Source: Doris montereyensis (taxonomy: Eukaryota; Mollusca; Gastropoda; Nudibranchia; Dorididae). From it: a stretch of DNA of 64,000 bases. The stretch lies in contig JAXRKP010000995.1 in the NCBI GenBank assembly GCA_037039925.1, positions 52,501 to 116,500 of the forward strand, read 5' to 3'. Positions within the stretch are counted from its first letter, which is position 1; each line of letters begins with the position of its first letter. The notes below the pieces were generated by a model. It was not told the DNA's origin and made no database searches. It was given only the letters and a program-made list of their open reading frames with translations. The position numbers were made by a program, and so were the translations under genes. Positions 10,593 through 25,228 of the stretch are shown here, one piece after another.

Positions 10593-13500
10593 GTCAGAGG
10601 CAGAGTAAAATTCCATCCTTTCAGGCTGTTTACATATACATAGATCATTGGGGTGACAAAACTCTTAATCAACATGATAATGCTGATAATTCTTTTGTTT
10701 TTTGTTTGTTTGTTTTTTTTATATTTATTTGGCAAGGCAAAAGTTGCATACATTCAATTAAATATGAAACTGTTACTATCACTGTTGATTGTTAAGTGTT
10801 GAAACTGCTAAGAGCTGCTTTGTCACTAGGATATTACCTTATAAGAGAAACAAAATTTCCTCATCCACCCCCTCACTAGATTGGTGAGTAATTACATAAA
10901 TATTTCTTACAAATGAATAAAATTAAAACTAAGATTGTCATTTCACCTACCTGTACCTTTTTCCCATCCAGCTCTCACATGTTTACTCTCTGTGATATTG
11001 ATAATTGATGCTTTCATTTTCTTTTCGTTAATTTATTCTATCTGACTCGTTATGTAAAAGAGAAATCTGAAAATATTTTTTCTAAATAAAAATAAATAAA
11101 TCATAGATCATTAATGTAAACCCCAAGAAACAACAAACCTTGAAAATAAAAACTATGGTTTATGCACGATTTCAAAGATACCAAGCCATTGGTGACAAAT
11201 GCATGCTCAAAATCTGATATCAATATCGAGATGAAGTTTTGATTATTGAGTAAATGATGAAATATAAAAATTGTCTCTTGGAAAAACAAACCCAAAACAG
11301 AATCGAAAACATTTAAATCAAATCGCAAACACACAAAAAAAACACCAAAATCTTTAAATTCTCTTCTTTGTCATAACATTGCAAAATCATTGACAAATAA
11401 AATATATTTTCCATTGAATCATGCAACAAACAACACTTAGAGACCCGAACACATCAGATAACCTGCCCCTTTATCATGAACTGAAGTCACAATTTGATCA
11501 TTTACATGAATTGTAAAATAAACATGGAAATATACAATTATCATATGTGTTTGATGCACGCTGTGAATTTCTAAGGAGAGAAAGGGGCAGTGAGAGATTG
11601 CAGAAAGCAGATATGAGGGGAACAAAATCATTATCATAAAGTTTTCTTTTAAAAGAGGGTGGAAAAAGGAGGGTTGGGGGGTGGGGCAAGAAGTCTTGAG
11701 GGAATAAGACAAGCAAAAGAAAATGTCGTCTCATCGCTTAGAGAATCAGAGGTTGATTAGACGGCAAAAGGGAGTAGGGATGTGCTTGATAGATACAAGA
11801 AATGGGTAACACTGGGGGGAAACATTGAAGCCTACAAGAGACCATTGCTCCAGTAACGACTTTATATCAGTCTACCAAAGAGACAATATAAATCGTTAAA
11901 GGAGAGGTCTGATATCACATTTGTTTTGATGAGCATGAATTATTGAAAAAGATTTTTTTTATTTTTTTTTTTCATTGAAGGATAAAAAAATAAGATAAAA
12001 AATTACTCCAAAAGAAAAATATCATCACATTTATATGAATAAAAGAAAACCAATATTATATTTTCCCATGTGTTTTTTTTTCCTTCTTTTCTTCAGAGCT
12101 TGTCATTTGTTCCCTTCTTTTCCCTTGATTTCAAACGGTTAACAATGCATGATGTTTTCATGGAACAGGTAGGAGATAGCAACACAATGAGGGGGATCTA
12201 TAGTCTCTTTAGGGTAGAAAAGACAAGATAGGAGAGAGAGAAGTTTATTTGAAGATATGAGGTTAAACTTTCATTATTACAATGCAGAAATCAAAATCAA
12301 TTTCTGTACATCCGAGGGTGACTGCAATATGAATCTATGCAACCATTCTTATGACACATGTTTCTTTCCTTTCACTGCTTGGTTTTGGAATGAGCAGCAA
12401 TGAACAAAGGATAATGATGACATTCCCAACATCTTATTTTGCATCTCGTTTTATTCTTCTTTCTCCTTTAACTCCTTGACGGATGACGAAGGCCTGAAAC
12501 TTTATGCAGTTCCATAGGTCTATAAGTATAAGCATGATGAACGATGTGAAGTTTGTTCTTCAGATGTGCTGACACAGCTGTGGCTATAAAATGAATTTAG
12601 TTGCTTGGCTCTTTGATGGTGGTTTAGAATAAAGAACAGATGTTGAACTATTTACAGTCAGTCAAACATGAACATAAATTATAATGCAAGTTTCCAGGTC
12701 AGTCATCATTATTTTTACACATTCAAAAACACATTATTCATGGAATTGTTAAAACAACACATTTACCATTACCCTTCTACCCGCAAAAAAAAATAACAAA
12801 CAAAAACAATATATATATTTTTAAATTCCCAAAACACACATGCGCAAAACAAACACGCCAGAAATCAAAACCCGAGCAAACAAGAAAAATAAAGAAACAA
12901 GCAACCCCCCCCCTTCCCAGCTAAAGAAAAACAAATAACTAAAAATAAAACAAGTTAGAGAGCATATACAAAGGTAAACGTGTTTCCAAGTGAATGATTT
13001 ACAATCTATGTACAAGAAAAACAAATGACATGCAATTGTAATACAACTAGGATACCAATGATATGTTGGAGAAAGATTCTACTGTTTGATGGATCTGAGG
13101 AAGAATCTGGAATGTTATAAAAATCGTATTATTCGTTTCTTAATGTGCGACTAATTGCGGGTTAAATGATTTTATCAAAGTTGAAATAAAGTTAACGAAA
13201 GCATGTCATTATAAAAGTAAAGCATTCCTGTACTGTCCAATACAATTAACTTCCAATGTCATCAAAGAGAAGCAGACCTGCAATTAATACAAATTTCAAG
13301 TTTCTTTAAATCTCATTTCTCACTTTTTAAAAATCAAACCACAACCATTCAATTTTTTAAATATATTTTTTTTGAGGATGAATATTTTTCAAGGCTTTCA
13401 TTGATGGTTATTGCAATTTAAAGACTTGGCATCCAAATGTTCGTTAAAGATTCACAATAAATTTTGTATGAGGTGGGATGCCAACGTTTCCAAAATTTTG

Positions 13501-14800
13501 TAAAAATTTGACCAGGATGTAAATGTACACTGTAGAAGGTTAAATCATGCAGATTGTTTTTCTGTAACTAACTCAAAGATCTACTTTTTTTAAAAATTGT
13601 GTATATCTAACCTATTCAAAATTCTTTGCAATAGAGCTGGAAAGTTGTGGACAACAAATTTTCTTTATATTATATTGACAACACAACAAAACTTTAACAT
13701 AGAGCCATCTACAAATGCCAGGTAACAAACAACACTAAACGCACAACAAGACAACTTGCGTGGTCCTGGTGGACACGTAAATGTGGGATAATAGTAATAG
13801 TACAAATATGACCATTTTTATAAGCACTGAAACCTAAATGACAAAAACAAAACTATTTTGTAATCAAAAGAAAAAAAAACCCCAAAAAACTAAGAAAAAC
13901 CCCCAACTCATCTCTCATACTTTTGAAATTTACCCGATATTTATATGAAATGACCCTGTGACGGACAAAAGACTTAAATTCTTTGTGGTGTTTACACGAC
14001 TGGTGAATATCAAGCTGACTTTTCAATATTGACATAAACTTATCAGAACATTACACAAATATGTAGGCCTAGAATCATTTTATAATATATTACGTAGGGT
14101 AGGACCAAAACAATCTCTTAGCTGTACACTGTATTTTATACCAGAAAAATGAGATAACAATCACGATGCATGATGGGTCACGAACAGTTAATAAATGCAG
14201 CAGGTATATTATTTGCTCAAATAACATGATAATAGACTTCACATGAGGTTGTGACCAGATTGTAAAATGGATCAGCTGTAGGTCAAATGTTGCACGTTAA
14301 GTAGTGTACTGCAGCACAACTATATTTATATGACGAGGGAGGCAAGAGGCCTTAAAAAAAAGGGGATGAAATAGTCTGTTGAATAAGCATTTCACTAAAG
14401 AAGAAAAATCTTTTGACATTAAGATAAACTCTTTATAAGCATAATCAAATTAAGATGAAAGATGTGCACAAAGTGTCAATTTAGTTTCTGTTTTGTTCTT
14501 TTTTTCTTTTGATATTACAATTTTGTTTTTTAAGTTTGAAAACTCGTGTGGTGAAGTTTAAGGAGAGATTTGAGTGAAACATCTAACACTAAATAAATAC
14601 TCTGAACAGTCAAGAAAAATATTCATGAAAATGTTCTTGCTTTTTTGTTAACCCTCTTGTTAAAAGAGCAAATTAAGTGTTTAGTATGACCGAAATAGAG
14701 AAAAAATCCAAACTTAAGTTAAGACAGAAGGGAGCAGGAAAATAGGTAACACAGGTAAAAAGGACGAGGAGGAGGGGGGGTAAGGAGAGAGACCAATATA
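10593..14800. other. AT-rich, nearly repeat-free DNA
   Basis: About 4.2 kb with no SINE copy, no long microsatellite and no recognisable exon, unlike the flanking regions. It may include the distal 3' UTR or downstream flank of TMEM184B, which is transcribed toward it. No distinct gene was recognised. Confidence 0.5.
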
Positions 14801-14808
14801 TATATTGG

Positions 14809-15126
<318 letters not shown>

Positions 15127-16217
15127 CAAACAATTAAATTCTCAGACGGAAAAGTTATCCTTAGAGGAGAAGTTAAGTAGTCTTTATGGAACGGGAGGCA
15201 AAAGGGGCAAAGTAACAAGGAGGTGTATTATGAGCAGCAAGGCATGCCATGAATTATGACATACAAAGTAGATGAAGATGCACCATGAAGCAAATGAGAT
15301 TTAGCATGCTGCAGACCTTTGTGTACAGCGCAAATAGTGTTATATAGTGCTATAACTGATATACTGCTCAACATCAATTTTCCTTTCATCACTGAAATTT
15401 AATATTTGATTTCTTGACATATGAAATAGTGATATGAACAGTTAACATGAAATATCTAACGCTCCTTGCGTTTAACTGTAGAATTTAAAAAACGTATTTT
15501 ATTAGTTCGCTTTTAATTTTCTTACAGCGTAGGACCAACTTAGACAAGGAATGGGCTTTGTCATTTGAAATATACATTTTTGACAAAAAGCCACGAGACA
15601 CATCAAACATTGTGACCAATTCAATACACGACTAAATCAACACATTCACAGCACAATATAACCACCGTACACAGAGACAACCAACCCACACCTACCGTTT
15701 CATTATTATTTATTTTCCACCTATCTACACGTCAGCCCCATCAACATAAACAAACAAAAACTTTAAGTAATTTACAAATCTATAAAAAAAAAAAAAATTT
15801 TTTAAATTTTAAGTGAAAGAACCCTTACACAAGACCATAAATGTGCCAATTAGAGCATCAGTTTTGAGACATGCCTCACAATCATTAAAACTAATGTTGT
15901 AAGTTTCTTTCACTGACCATGCTATACTTAGAAAAAAAAACAAACCAACCCAAAAACAAAACAACCCAATAAAACAAAATCTTTAAATAAGAAATGAACA
16001 AAGAAAAAAGAAATATGAGAAAGAAATAGAAACCAGACAGAAATTTTGCAAAACACAAAACAATACGTATACGATCATAAATGGGAGACGAGAAGGATAG
16101 AATAGTGACTTGAAAGAAAGCGAATGTCAGTAACAACACGGGCCAGTCTGGTGTCTGTGGCATCACATCGCTCAGGGGTGAGACAGGCAGCAAAGTAGCA
16201 AACAAGAAAAGACTTAC
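15127..16217. other. AT-rich, no feature recognised
   Basis: No repeats longer than short A/T runs and no clear exon. Confidence 0.5.
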
Positions 16218-16273
16218 GCGTATCTTCTGCAGCTCAAAGAAACTTTGTTCATTAAAAATCTGAATCCGAGTCC
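16218..16273 (-). CDS. Candidate short exon, unknown protein
   Basis: On the minus strand CTTTCCAG precedes 16273 and a consensus GTAAGTC donor follows 16218. The 56 nt between them read openly as TRIQIFNEQSFFELQKIR after two spare bases. It lies 1.2 kb beyond the TMEM184B stop codon on the same strand, so it may be an exon of a downstream gene, an alternative TMEM184B exon, or chance. No family is recognised. Confidence 0.3.
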
Positions 16274-17509
16274 CTGGAAAGTATTTATTTCATGAAGCAA
16301 AATATTTAGATTTATTATCGTATACAAAAACCCTAAAAAAACAACAACCCACTTTCTAAAAAGGGTTTTTGATTGTATTTAGGTAAAAAAAAAAGAGAGA
16401 AGACTAGTTAGGTTTGTACGATCTTGTAGATAATATTCATTGAAAGGAAAGTAGTGGAATGAATGGGGTATGTGGAATGTACAAATTCATACATTTAAAA
16501 GGGCGAAAAGGAATGGTAGATAACTGTCAGAGGTGTATATTTAGATTAATATAGATAATCTATATGTATATAAAGACATTCTAAAAATATATATACAGGG
16601 CTAAATATGTCCTTTGAGATTTGTCAAAATTATATCATATATATATATATATATATTATATGTATACAATGATATGTATAACTTAACATGATATAAAGAA
16701 TTCATTAACAAAATTAGAATAAGTACATTTTATGTGGAAATTTGTAAATGGATATATGCACTACTTTATTGTTCATCACGCTGATCAATACTTTTTCTTT
16801 TCTTCTTGGTTCATTAAATAACTCAACAACTTTTAACTGAAATAAAAACAACATTGTGTAAACAAGTAAGATTTTATTTAGCAGTGTTTCACTGTCATAG
16901 ACATCAGGTACAAACAAAACGCTTTGTCCTTGCCCTATGACAAGAAATCTTTTTGTAATGTTTGTGAAGAGAGGAAAGAACAAAATAGTTGTCTTCCTTT
17001 ATGGCAAAGAAATAACTCAATAAGTTTATAATTTTTCTCGAGTACTTTGACAAGTAATGTGTAATACAGAATTGCCCCTGAGATCGCACCAAAATGTTGA
17101 ACATGACAACAAGAGAATAATACCGACGGAATGATGAGCTGCCAAAACGCAGACAAATTAAACCTAAGCCTGAGATGAAATCAATTCAGATGACACGTGG
17201 AAGAGAAAAGGCAAATTACCAAACTCAAGTGTGAGAAAAAAAGAGGAGAGGATGAAACTGTTAAGAGCAGGGGGCAACATGTAGGATGAGAGGGGAAAAG
17301 ATCTTTTAAAAACAAAAATCATGATGAGACAACATTATAATGCAAATTCGCATTTACTTTAAATTTCTCTTTCTTCAAGAAACATATCAATCTACAATTT
17401 CCTTCTCTCGTTTCAGTCAGTCAAGTCTTCTTGATATGTTCTTAGAGATCATTGGGGAGGATAATAACTATCAATAATTTGTTAAGATTTGAGAAAAATA
17501 AAATGGATA
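16274..17509. other. Probable TMEM184B 3' flank or 3' UTR
   Basis: It lies immediately downstream of the TMEM184B stop on the minus strand and is AT-rich. AATAAA-like hexamers occur on the minus strand, for example near 16284. A short (AT)n tract lies at 16636-16657. The true 3' end cannot be placed by eye. Confidence 0.4.
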
Positions 17510-17894
17510 TTACTGAAACTCATCATCAGAGTTGAGTAGCGTAGTTTTCTCGTTGAGCGGTTTTCTTAGCGCGCCACTACCACCACCAGCTCCTTGAGAT
17601 TTTCCGGGCTGAGTGCTGCCCTGCTGGGACTGAGACTGAGCGCCGGCGCCAGCCCCGCGCCGCCGCCCTGAGCCCCAGAACCGTCAGAGGCATTGCCACT
17701 TCCTGCCGTGCGGTTTGGGAGCCGCCGGAGTCTGTGGTGGTAGGGCCCGCCCCATTGGACATGTTGGGTCTCTGTTGCTGCTGGTAGTTGTAGCTGTCCG
17801 TGCTCCAGCCGCTATCCTGATGGTCCTCTTCCGACGGCTTCATGCCGTGCTGTGTATACTGCTGGTAGTGAGGATGGAAGTTGTGGATAGCATC
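17510..17894 (-). CDS. TMEM184B: TMEM184B-like, coding exon 8 (C-terminal, frame disrupted)
   Basis: The acceptor CCTTCCCAG precedes 17894 and TAA lies at 17510-17512. The exon opens with DAIHNFHPHYQQYTQ, which follows the usual TMEM184B DAIHNFSPAYQQYTQ, continues through a Gln/Gly/Ser-rich linker and ends PLNEKTTLLNSDDEFQ, matching the family's conserved acidic C-terminus. The start and end are in different frames. Two apparent frame changes fall within the linker, roughly 17640-17715, in GC-rich sequence, and a straight reading stops at 17577. Intact splice sites and a conserved terminus on the far side of the breaks suggest sequence error or a divergent linker rather than pseudogenisation. 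The tail is expected to face the cytoplasm. Confidence 0.85.
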
Positions 17895-18517
17895 CTGGGA
17901 AGGCATCGAAATGAAAGCATGACGTGCTGGTGTTGAAAGACGCTCCTTTTAAAAATGCATTTTTATTTTATTCACAAAACTCTTGCTTAAAATTTTTTAA
18001 AGAAGATCATATAACAAAATCACACTTGAGACAAAACCTATGGACAAAATTAAGATGTAGGAATTTTTCTCAATGTCTATCTCTTTAAGACCCACCTTTT
18101 AAGGAGACCATTGATTAATTGTTAAATAACGGCAACTTTCAGACCACAGGAACATGACTTATCCGTTAACATTAAACATGAAAAGTGACAAATAACATAT
18201 TGGGTAAAAAAAATTATGGATTTCTTTGTACAAACTTTATAATGAAACACTATTAACTTTTTGAGGAACCTCTCTTTATGTTATAGTTTATGCAAACTTT
18301 CAAAACAGATCAATTGAAACTGCAAAAAAACGAACAAAGCCTACAATAAATTAATGGGGTTGCATAGTCAGGGTTTGATTTTGGGTATTTGCGTTTCTAA
18401 TATTGTTAAATTTACAAAAACCAACCAATCTCCACTCCCCCAACCCTTCATCATCCCTTGCCGTTAAAAAACACAACAGCCATAAGAAATATTAATTCTT
18501 CACATTCAATACACAAT

Positions 18518-18855
18518 CGGGGGCCCGTCCAGAGGCAAGGTGTCGGCCTCTCCACCCAAATGTCATGGGTTCAAGACCTGCCAACATTTGAAATATTTTC
18601 TCGTTTTTCAAGTAAAATCTAACCCCCCCCCCCCCCCCCTGGTCCAGGTAGGTTGGTCCAGATAGGTGAATCGACATCTAGTCCCATCGGAGAAGACTGA
18701 CGATAAAAAAGAGGTCCTGTGTGCAGATCACAACAATATGTGCATGTCAAAGATCCCTTGGCTGTTTACAGGGCAGTACGGGCAAAACAAAAAAAACTCT
18801 ACCAAAACACCCGAGAGCACCCTGGTTGTGGATGTGGGTAAATCAAATCAAATTC
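18518..18855 (+). repeat. SINE family B, copy 3 (longest copy)
   Basis: It has a tRNA-like head with GGGTTCAAGACC as the B box near 18569, a 17 bp C run at 18623-18639, CTAGTCCCATCGGAGA, GTGTGCAGATCACAACA, AAAGATCCCTTGGCTG, GTGGATGTGGGTAAATC and an AAATC tail. It lies in TMEM184B intron 7, antisense to the gene. The CGTTAAAGATCCC-type core resembles the conserved central domain of some metazoan tRNA-SINEs; the domain name was not verified. Confidence 0.9.
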
Positions 18856-18924
18856 AAAATGAAAATCAATACACAATCCAATACCTAAGCCATAGATAAC
18901 AGACTTTCCCCCAATCCTTGTTAC

Positions 18925-19195
18925 CTGCATGATGTCCCTTGGATTCATGGTCTCCTTCAAGCTGCTGGAGATCGACTGCAGCGACACGGTTCGTCCATGG
19001 GTGCTTGTTGGCGTGCTGCTGTACACGCTGTGCGGGAAAGCAAAGCGCAGGCGCCACAGCGGCCATGAACATCTCAGGCAAAAAAAAGTTTTGCCATCCG
19101 GCGGACACAGTGCCGACGCCGACCCCGTTGCGACCCGTTGTGCGAGTAAATGGGATCAATGACGCCACCCTTTTCTAAGATAGCCAGAACCACAC
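18925..19195 (-). CDS. TMEM184B: TMEM184B-like, coding exon 7 (frame disrupted)
   Basis: Acceptor AACCAG precedes 19195 and donor GTAACA follows 18925. The exon starts GVVLAILEKGGVIDPIY, corresponding to the family's GMLLAILEKCGAIPKI. A frame change near 19130 leads to GVGVGTVSAGWQNFF, and another near 19055 leads to VYSSTPTSTHGRTVSLQSI and KETMNPRDIMQ. The family's QNFIICVEMFFAALALR segment, covering the last membrane helix, is only partly recoverable. The copy appears to lack about three bases near the T8 run at 19087-19094 and to carry an extra C near 19053. Incoming phase 1 and outgoing phase 0 match the neighbouring exons. Confidence 0.85.
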
Positions 19196-19431
19196 CTGGT
19201 TTGTAAAAAGTAGACAAAAATAGTACCAAATGTTATCATGAATTTATCTTTTTAAATAACATGAAAGGTACTATACGTAAACAAAACAACCCAACCCAAC
19301 CTTATGGCAAATGTAGTTATTAATTTACGTAAGATATAGAGTTATTTTTATATATTCATGCATGTAATAAATACAAAAGATGTGCTGTCATTTTTATGTC
19401 TTTTTTCTTCTTCGATGCTTAAGATGTATTT

Positions 19432-19518
19432 GCAAGAAGAAATAGAAAGACGAAAGATAAGCGAAAAAGTGATGAGAAAGAAGTAGGACCTAACAGCAAT
19501 GGCCGCCAACCACCCATC
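19432..19518 (+). repeat. Family A repeat, copy 3 (5' truncated)
   Basis: It retains the purine-rich middle, AAGAAGTAGGACCTA and CCGCCAACCACCCA end in TMEM184B intron 6. Confidence 0.8.
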
Positions 19519-19557
19519 TAAAAAAAGCAAACGTTATCTGCAATAAGCGAAAATCTA

Positions 19558-19839
<282 letters not shown>

Positions 19840-20031
19840 TCAACTTCCCTCACTCTTCCATCCCCACTCTCCCTACCCTTCCTTCTCCACCTTGGTGACC
19901 AAATGTCAGGTCTACAAGAAGATGACAAGACAACTATGCCTCTATTGGTTTACATCGAAGGCACAAGTATCAATATAATATATCACCATGAGGGCTTATG
20001 TTTTTTTTATTACAACTTCCATAAAGGCTTA

Positions 20032-20463
<432 letters not shown>

Positions 20464-21606
20464 TACCTTTATGACAACCATACCAAGTATGAATCTAACT
20501 GTGCTCACATCATAACCATGTATCACAGCAAGATTTTGACCAAGAAAAGACCATTGAGGCAAGACAACAACACACATGATAATAAAACTCACATGCTTTT
20601 GCTTAATCTATTGAGTTCCTTTTTTGTCCTTTTTGTTAATTATTTCTTCAGCCTTATACACAAGTGTTGGGACAATAATCATAGTCTTTGTGCAAAATGT
20701 AAGCATTGAAGCTGTGCATATTTAACAGTATTTAATTGTTTTCTTGCTACATATATATTCCAGAATCGTTCAGAATCACTTTAGCTCATGAAATGTGTTG
20801 CTTACAGATGCAAGCATGCAGCACCTTCCAAAGAGAAGAAACTACAGCCACTGACAAAAAGAGTCTCATTCAGTCTAAAAAAACCCAACAACTATGGGTA
20901 TGTTTTTATATTGTGACTTGCAAAAGCACAACTGCAGTCAGACAACGATGAACTGCTTTTCACAAGAGATTTAAGACGTCAGTCACCATTACTGTTGATT
21001 CCATTCACTACTGTTGATAAACTTGAAACAATAGACTAATAATAAAGATTTCAATTTTCTGGGGGTTTTCTGTTTAGCTGGGTTTTCTATTGTTTCCTTT
21101 CTTGGTTGTTGTTTTAGTATTCTTTTTTGATTTTGTATCATCTTCACCCTTACTGGAAAACTTGATACATGATAAAAGATACAATTCATTTTTCAGTTTT
21201 CACTCAAATTCTACAATGGCGATGGTTTAGAAAGCTGGTTGTTTGTAGATCAAATTGTAAAGGAAAAGGAGAAAGCAGCAACATATCATATCCATTAGTG
21301 ACGGGTAAGCCATCATCTTGTGATGAACAAAATCTTTTTTTATAAGAGCACAGATGAGGAAGGTTTCTACATTTTCTTTTCAGATTCATAGCTCTATCAT
21401 CAATTCACATGACAACAAAGGATATCCATGCAAAAACAAATACTTGATTTCAAGAGTTTAGAGTAGGAGTTTAAAAATCTATAATTATGGCCTAGATTTA
21501 ATTGAATAGTCTAAGGAAGACAATGTCAGAATACATCTAACATTTCTGAAACCTGAACATGTAATCTTGAAAGAAGGAAAGAAAAGAAAAGCCTCTACTT
21601 AAGTAC
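20464..21606. other. TMEM184B intron 4 remainder
   Basis: AT-rich intronic DNA with short unsupported ORFs only. Confidence 0.7.
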
Positions 21607-21682
21607 CTGTTTACAGAAAGAGAGAAAGCCGATGGTATATTGCCGCCCTGCAAAGCAGCAAGTACAAGACATCCAGCTAGAT
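21607..21682 (-). CDS. TMEM184B: TMEM184B-like, coding exon 4
   Basis: Acceptor CTTTTCAG precedes 21682 and donor GTACTT follows 21607. One base completes a Gln codon from exon 3, and 25 codons follow: SSWMSCTCCFAGRQYTIGF, then LSFCKQ. The vertebrate counterpart reads SSCMYGTCCLWGKTYSIGF. The exon keeps the CC pair and the IGFLxFCKQ end. It was identified by homology and splice phase because it is too short for an ORF search. Confidence 0.93.
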
Positions 21683-22896
<1,214 letters not shown>

Positions 22897-23332
22897 TCAA
22901 TTAAGAAATTGACACTTCTTCAGACCTGCAAATTCAAAAAAAATCACAAAGAGGGTGTTTTGGCTAAGGGAAAGAATGGATGGGGGAGGAGGAGGAGGAG
23001 AAGGATAGGGATGGAGATCATAAAGAATATCCGTTTGAGGCTTGAGGTGTAATGTGAGGACAGAGAAGAATCCCGGCCTTCCTTTGTATAGCCTCACCAT
23101 TAAACAAATAAACCCTGACAGAAAGTTATGCAGAGCTCTTGCCAGCCAGTGAACACACAGTGAAAACACATTCGCCGGAAAACCAAAACAAGACTTTAAA
23201 TTTAAAAAACAACCCCACCTCTTCCCATTCTCCGCCACGGCCACTGTCCAGCTTCCTTATCTCCCTATTCTAATCTATCCTCTCTCTCTCTCTTGTGTCA
23301 AATAAGCCCTACGTGTGTGGGTTCGTTTGTTT

Positions 23333-23446
23333 CTTTGGAATTTAACATGCCCACCGTATGCAGCAGTCTCAGGTAAATGAAGGGGAAAAGCGAAGATGAA
23401 AGACGTAAAACAGTGAAAGGAAAGAAGTAGGGCCTACCGGGGCTAC
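23333..23446 (+). repeat. Family A repeat, copy 4
   Basis: Blocks GCCCACCGTATGCAGCAG, GATGAAAGACGT and AAGAAGTAGGGCCTACC occur in family order. Confidence 0.85.
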
Positions 23447-23561
23447 CTGTCTTTGAAACTATGAGACAGAGAAAAGATGGTTAAAAAAGTAAACCAGAAG
23501 AACAACAAAAATAAATAAATTAAAAAAAAGGAAAAAAGAAGGAGCAGTTTCCGAACGCTTT

Positions 23562-23712
23562 TTGTTTCATTGCAATCATTCTACTCCTCCACCATATGCA
23601 GTGATCTCAGGGTGAATTAAGCAGCGAAACAGTAAGCTGCAAGATAAGAGTGACAGAGGGAAAGGAGAGCAAAGAAGAACCTACCTACCAGTAACTCCCG
23701 CCACTTTCCCAA
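23562..23712 (+). repeat. Family A repeat, copy 5
   Basis: Blocks CCACCATATGCAGTGATCTC, AGGGTGAATTAAG, ACCTACCAGTAACTCCCGCC occur in family order. Confidence 0.9.
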
Positions 23713-24096
23713 CGCAAATGAATGCCAATGTGACAGAGCCGCGTGGTCGTAACCCTGCTCTATCAGCGCCCACAATCTTCGCCGGTATCAGAGACAATGT
23801 TTCACAAATGAGTTTTTCCCGTGTCTTCCCGGTCGGCTGCTACATTTTTAATCATCTTTTTTTACTTTGTTTGTCCTTTGGCAAAGTCAGTCATGCCTCT
23901 TGTGTCCACCCACGTAATTCGGACACCGGGCAGGGCAGAGGAAGACGTCATAAAAGCATAACCGTAGCATCATTCTGGAAACCACACATTTCTTCACTTT
24001 AGAGTCTCCGTCCTCAGAGTTAATATAATTTGTTTCTTCTACATTCCATAGCACGGGAAAGTCAATGCAAGTATCAACGAAGTCAGTTTTGTTTGT

Positions 24097-24180
24097 TGTT
24101 TGATCTCTGTGTCTGTCTCTCTCTCTGTCTCTCTCTGTCTCTGTCTGTGTCTCTGTCTCTCTCTCTGTCTCTGTCTGTCT

Positions 24181-24259
<79 letters not shown>
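24097..24259. repeat. (CT)n microsatellite with CTGT interruptions
   Basis: CTGT-interspersed CT repeats at 24097-24185 lead into about 70 bp of pure CT. Confidence 0.97.
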
Positions 24260-24261
<2 letters not shown>

Positions 24262-24262
<1 letters not shown>

Positions 24263-24475
24263 TTGACAGGCGTTTTCTCTCTCTCAGCCTGAGAGCAACA
24301 TCTTTCTTCTCTCTCACTGCTGCTTTGAATTATGCTCTCTAGTCTCTCTCTCTCTGGGAAATCTCTTACCCTCTGATCACTCTCCCTCCCTCCCCCCCCT
24401 TGACAGGCGTTTTCAGTGATCGAGAGCAACATCTTTCTTGCGGCACTGCGCTTTGAATTATGCTCATAGTTTACG
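24262..24475. repeat. Tandem duplication, first copy interspersed with CT repeats
   Basis: A block containing CTTGACAGGCGTTTTC, GAGCAACATCTTTCTT and GCTTTGAATTATGCTC occurs at 24262-24341 and again at 24400-24471. In the first copy the spaces between these blocks are filled with CT dinucleotides. Confidence 0.85.
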
Positions 24476-24491
24476 TTGAACGAAAAGATGA

Positions 24492-24600
24492 TCACCATGT
24501 GCAGATCTCATGGTAAATTAAGAATAGCAAGATGAAAGATAAATGAATGAATGAAAGAAAAGAAGAGAAACCTATCAGCACCTCCCGCCAACAGCTGCCC
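24492..24600 (+). repeat. Family A repeat, copy 6
   Basis: Blocks CACCATGTGCAGATCTCATGG, TAAATTAAGAATAGCAAGATG and CTCCCGCCAACAGC are recognisable. Confidence 0.85.
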
Positions 24601-24916
24601 ACGTACGTTGAACACTTCAGAGCTGTGGCAAAGATAACAAGGTTATAAGAACACCATTCTCCAGACAACCCACGGCTAGTCCTCCCCCACTGTTGTTACA
24701 CACAACGGACAAGAGGGCGTTAAGCTATTTAAAAAAAAACCCAACCTATCATACTGAATGTTTATTCACCAGCTCTTTTTTATTATCTTGAATTGAGTTC
24801 AAACGTTGTGGGAACCAACCGACGTTGCAATCGCGTTTTTAACCCCCATAACGTCAGGCTAGAGTCATTTTAAGCGATTAATGTAGATCTAATTCATTAT
24901 ATTATCTGGTCGGTGG

Positions 24917-25080
24917 TTTCGTGAAATTCAATGGAATTTACCCCGCCCACTGCATACGGCGGTCTCATGGTGAATTGGGGGAGGAAATAACAAGATGAAA
25001 GAGGAGCAAGGAAAAAGCAGGACCTACCAGCACCAGCACCAGCACGCACCACCTCATCCCCTCCCCCCAAACCGCCCACT
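24917..25080 (+). repeat. Family A repeat, copy 7
   Basis: Blocks AATTTACCCCGCCCACTG, GGTCTCATGGTGAATT, AGGACCTACCAGCACC and ACCGCCCACT occur in order. Confidence 0.9.
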
Positions 25081-25228
25081 TGATCGATGAACAGATGTGC
25101 CGTGGCAAAGGTGGCAGTCAACCTAAACAGGGTCTACTCCACGCATTGCTAGGACATCCGTTGGCTTGCACAAGCGTACCGTCCTACCCTCTGCTCTTCT
25201 TTTTGGCCAACTGTTAGAAATTAGATTG

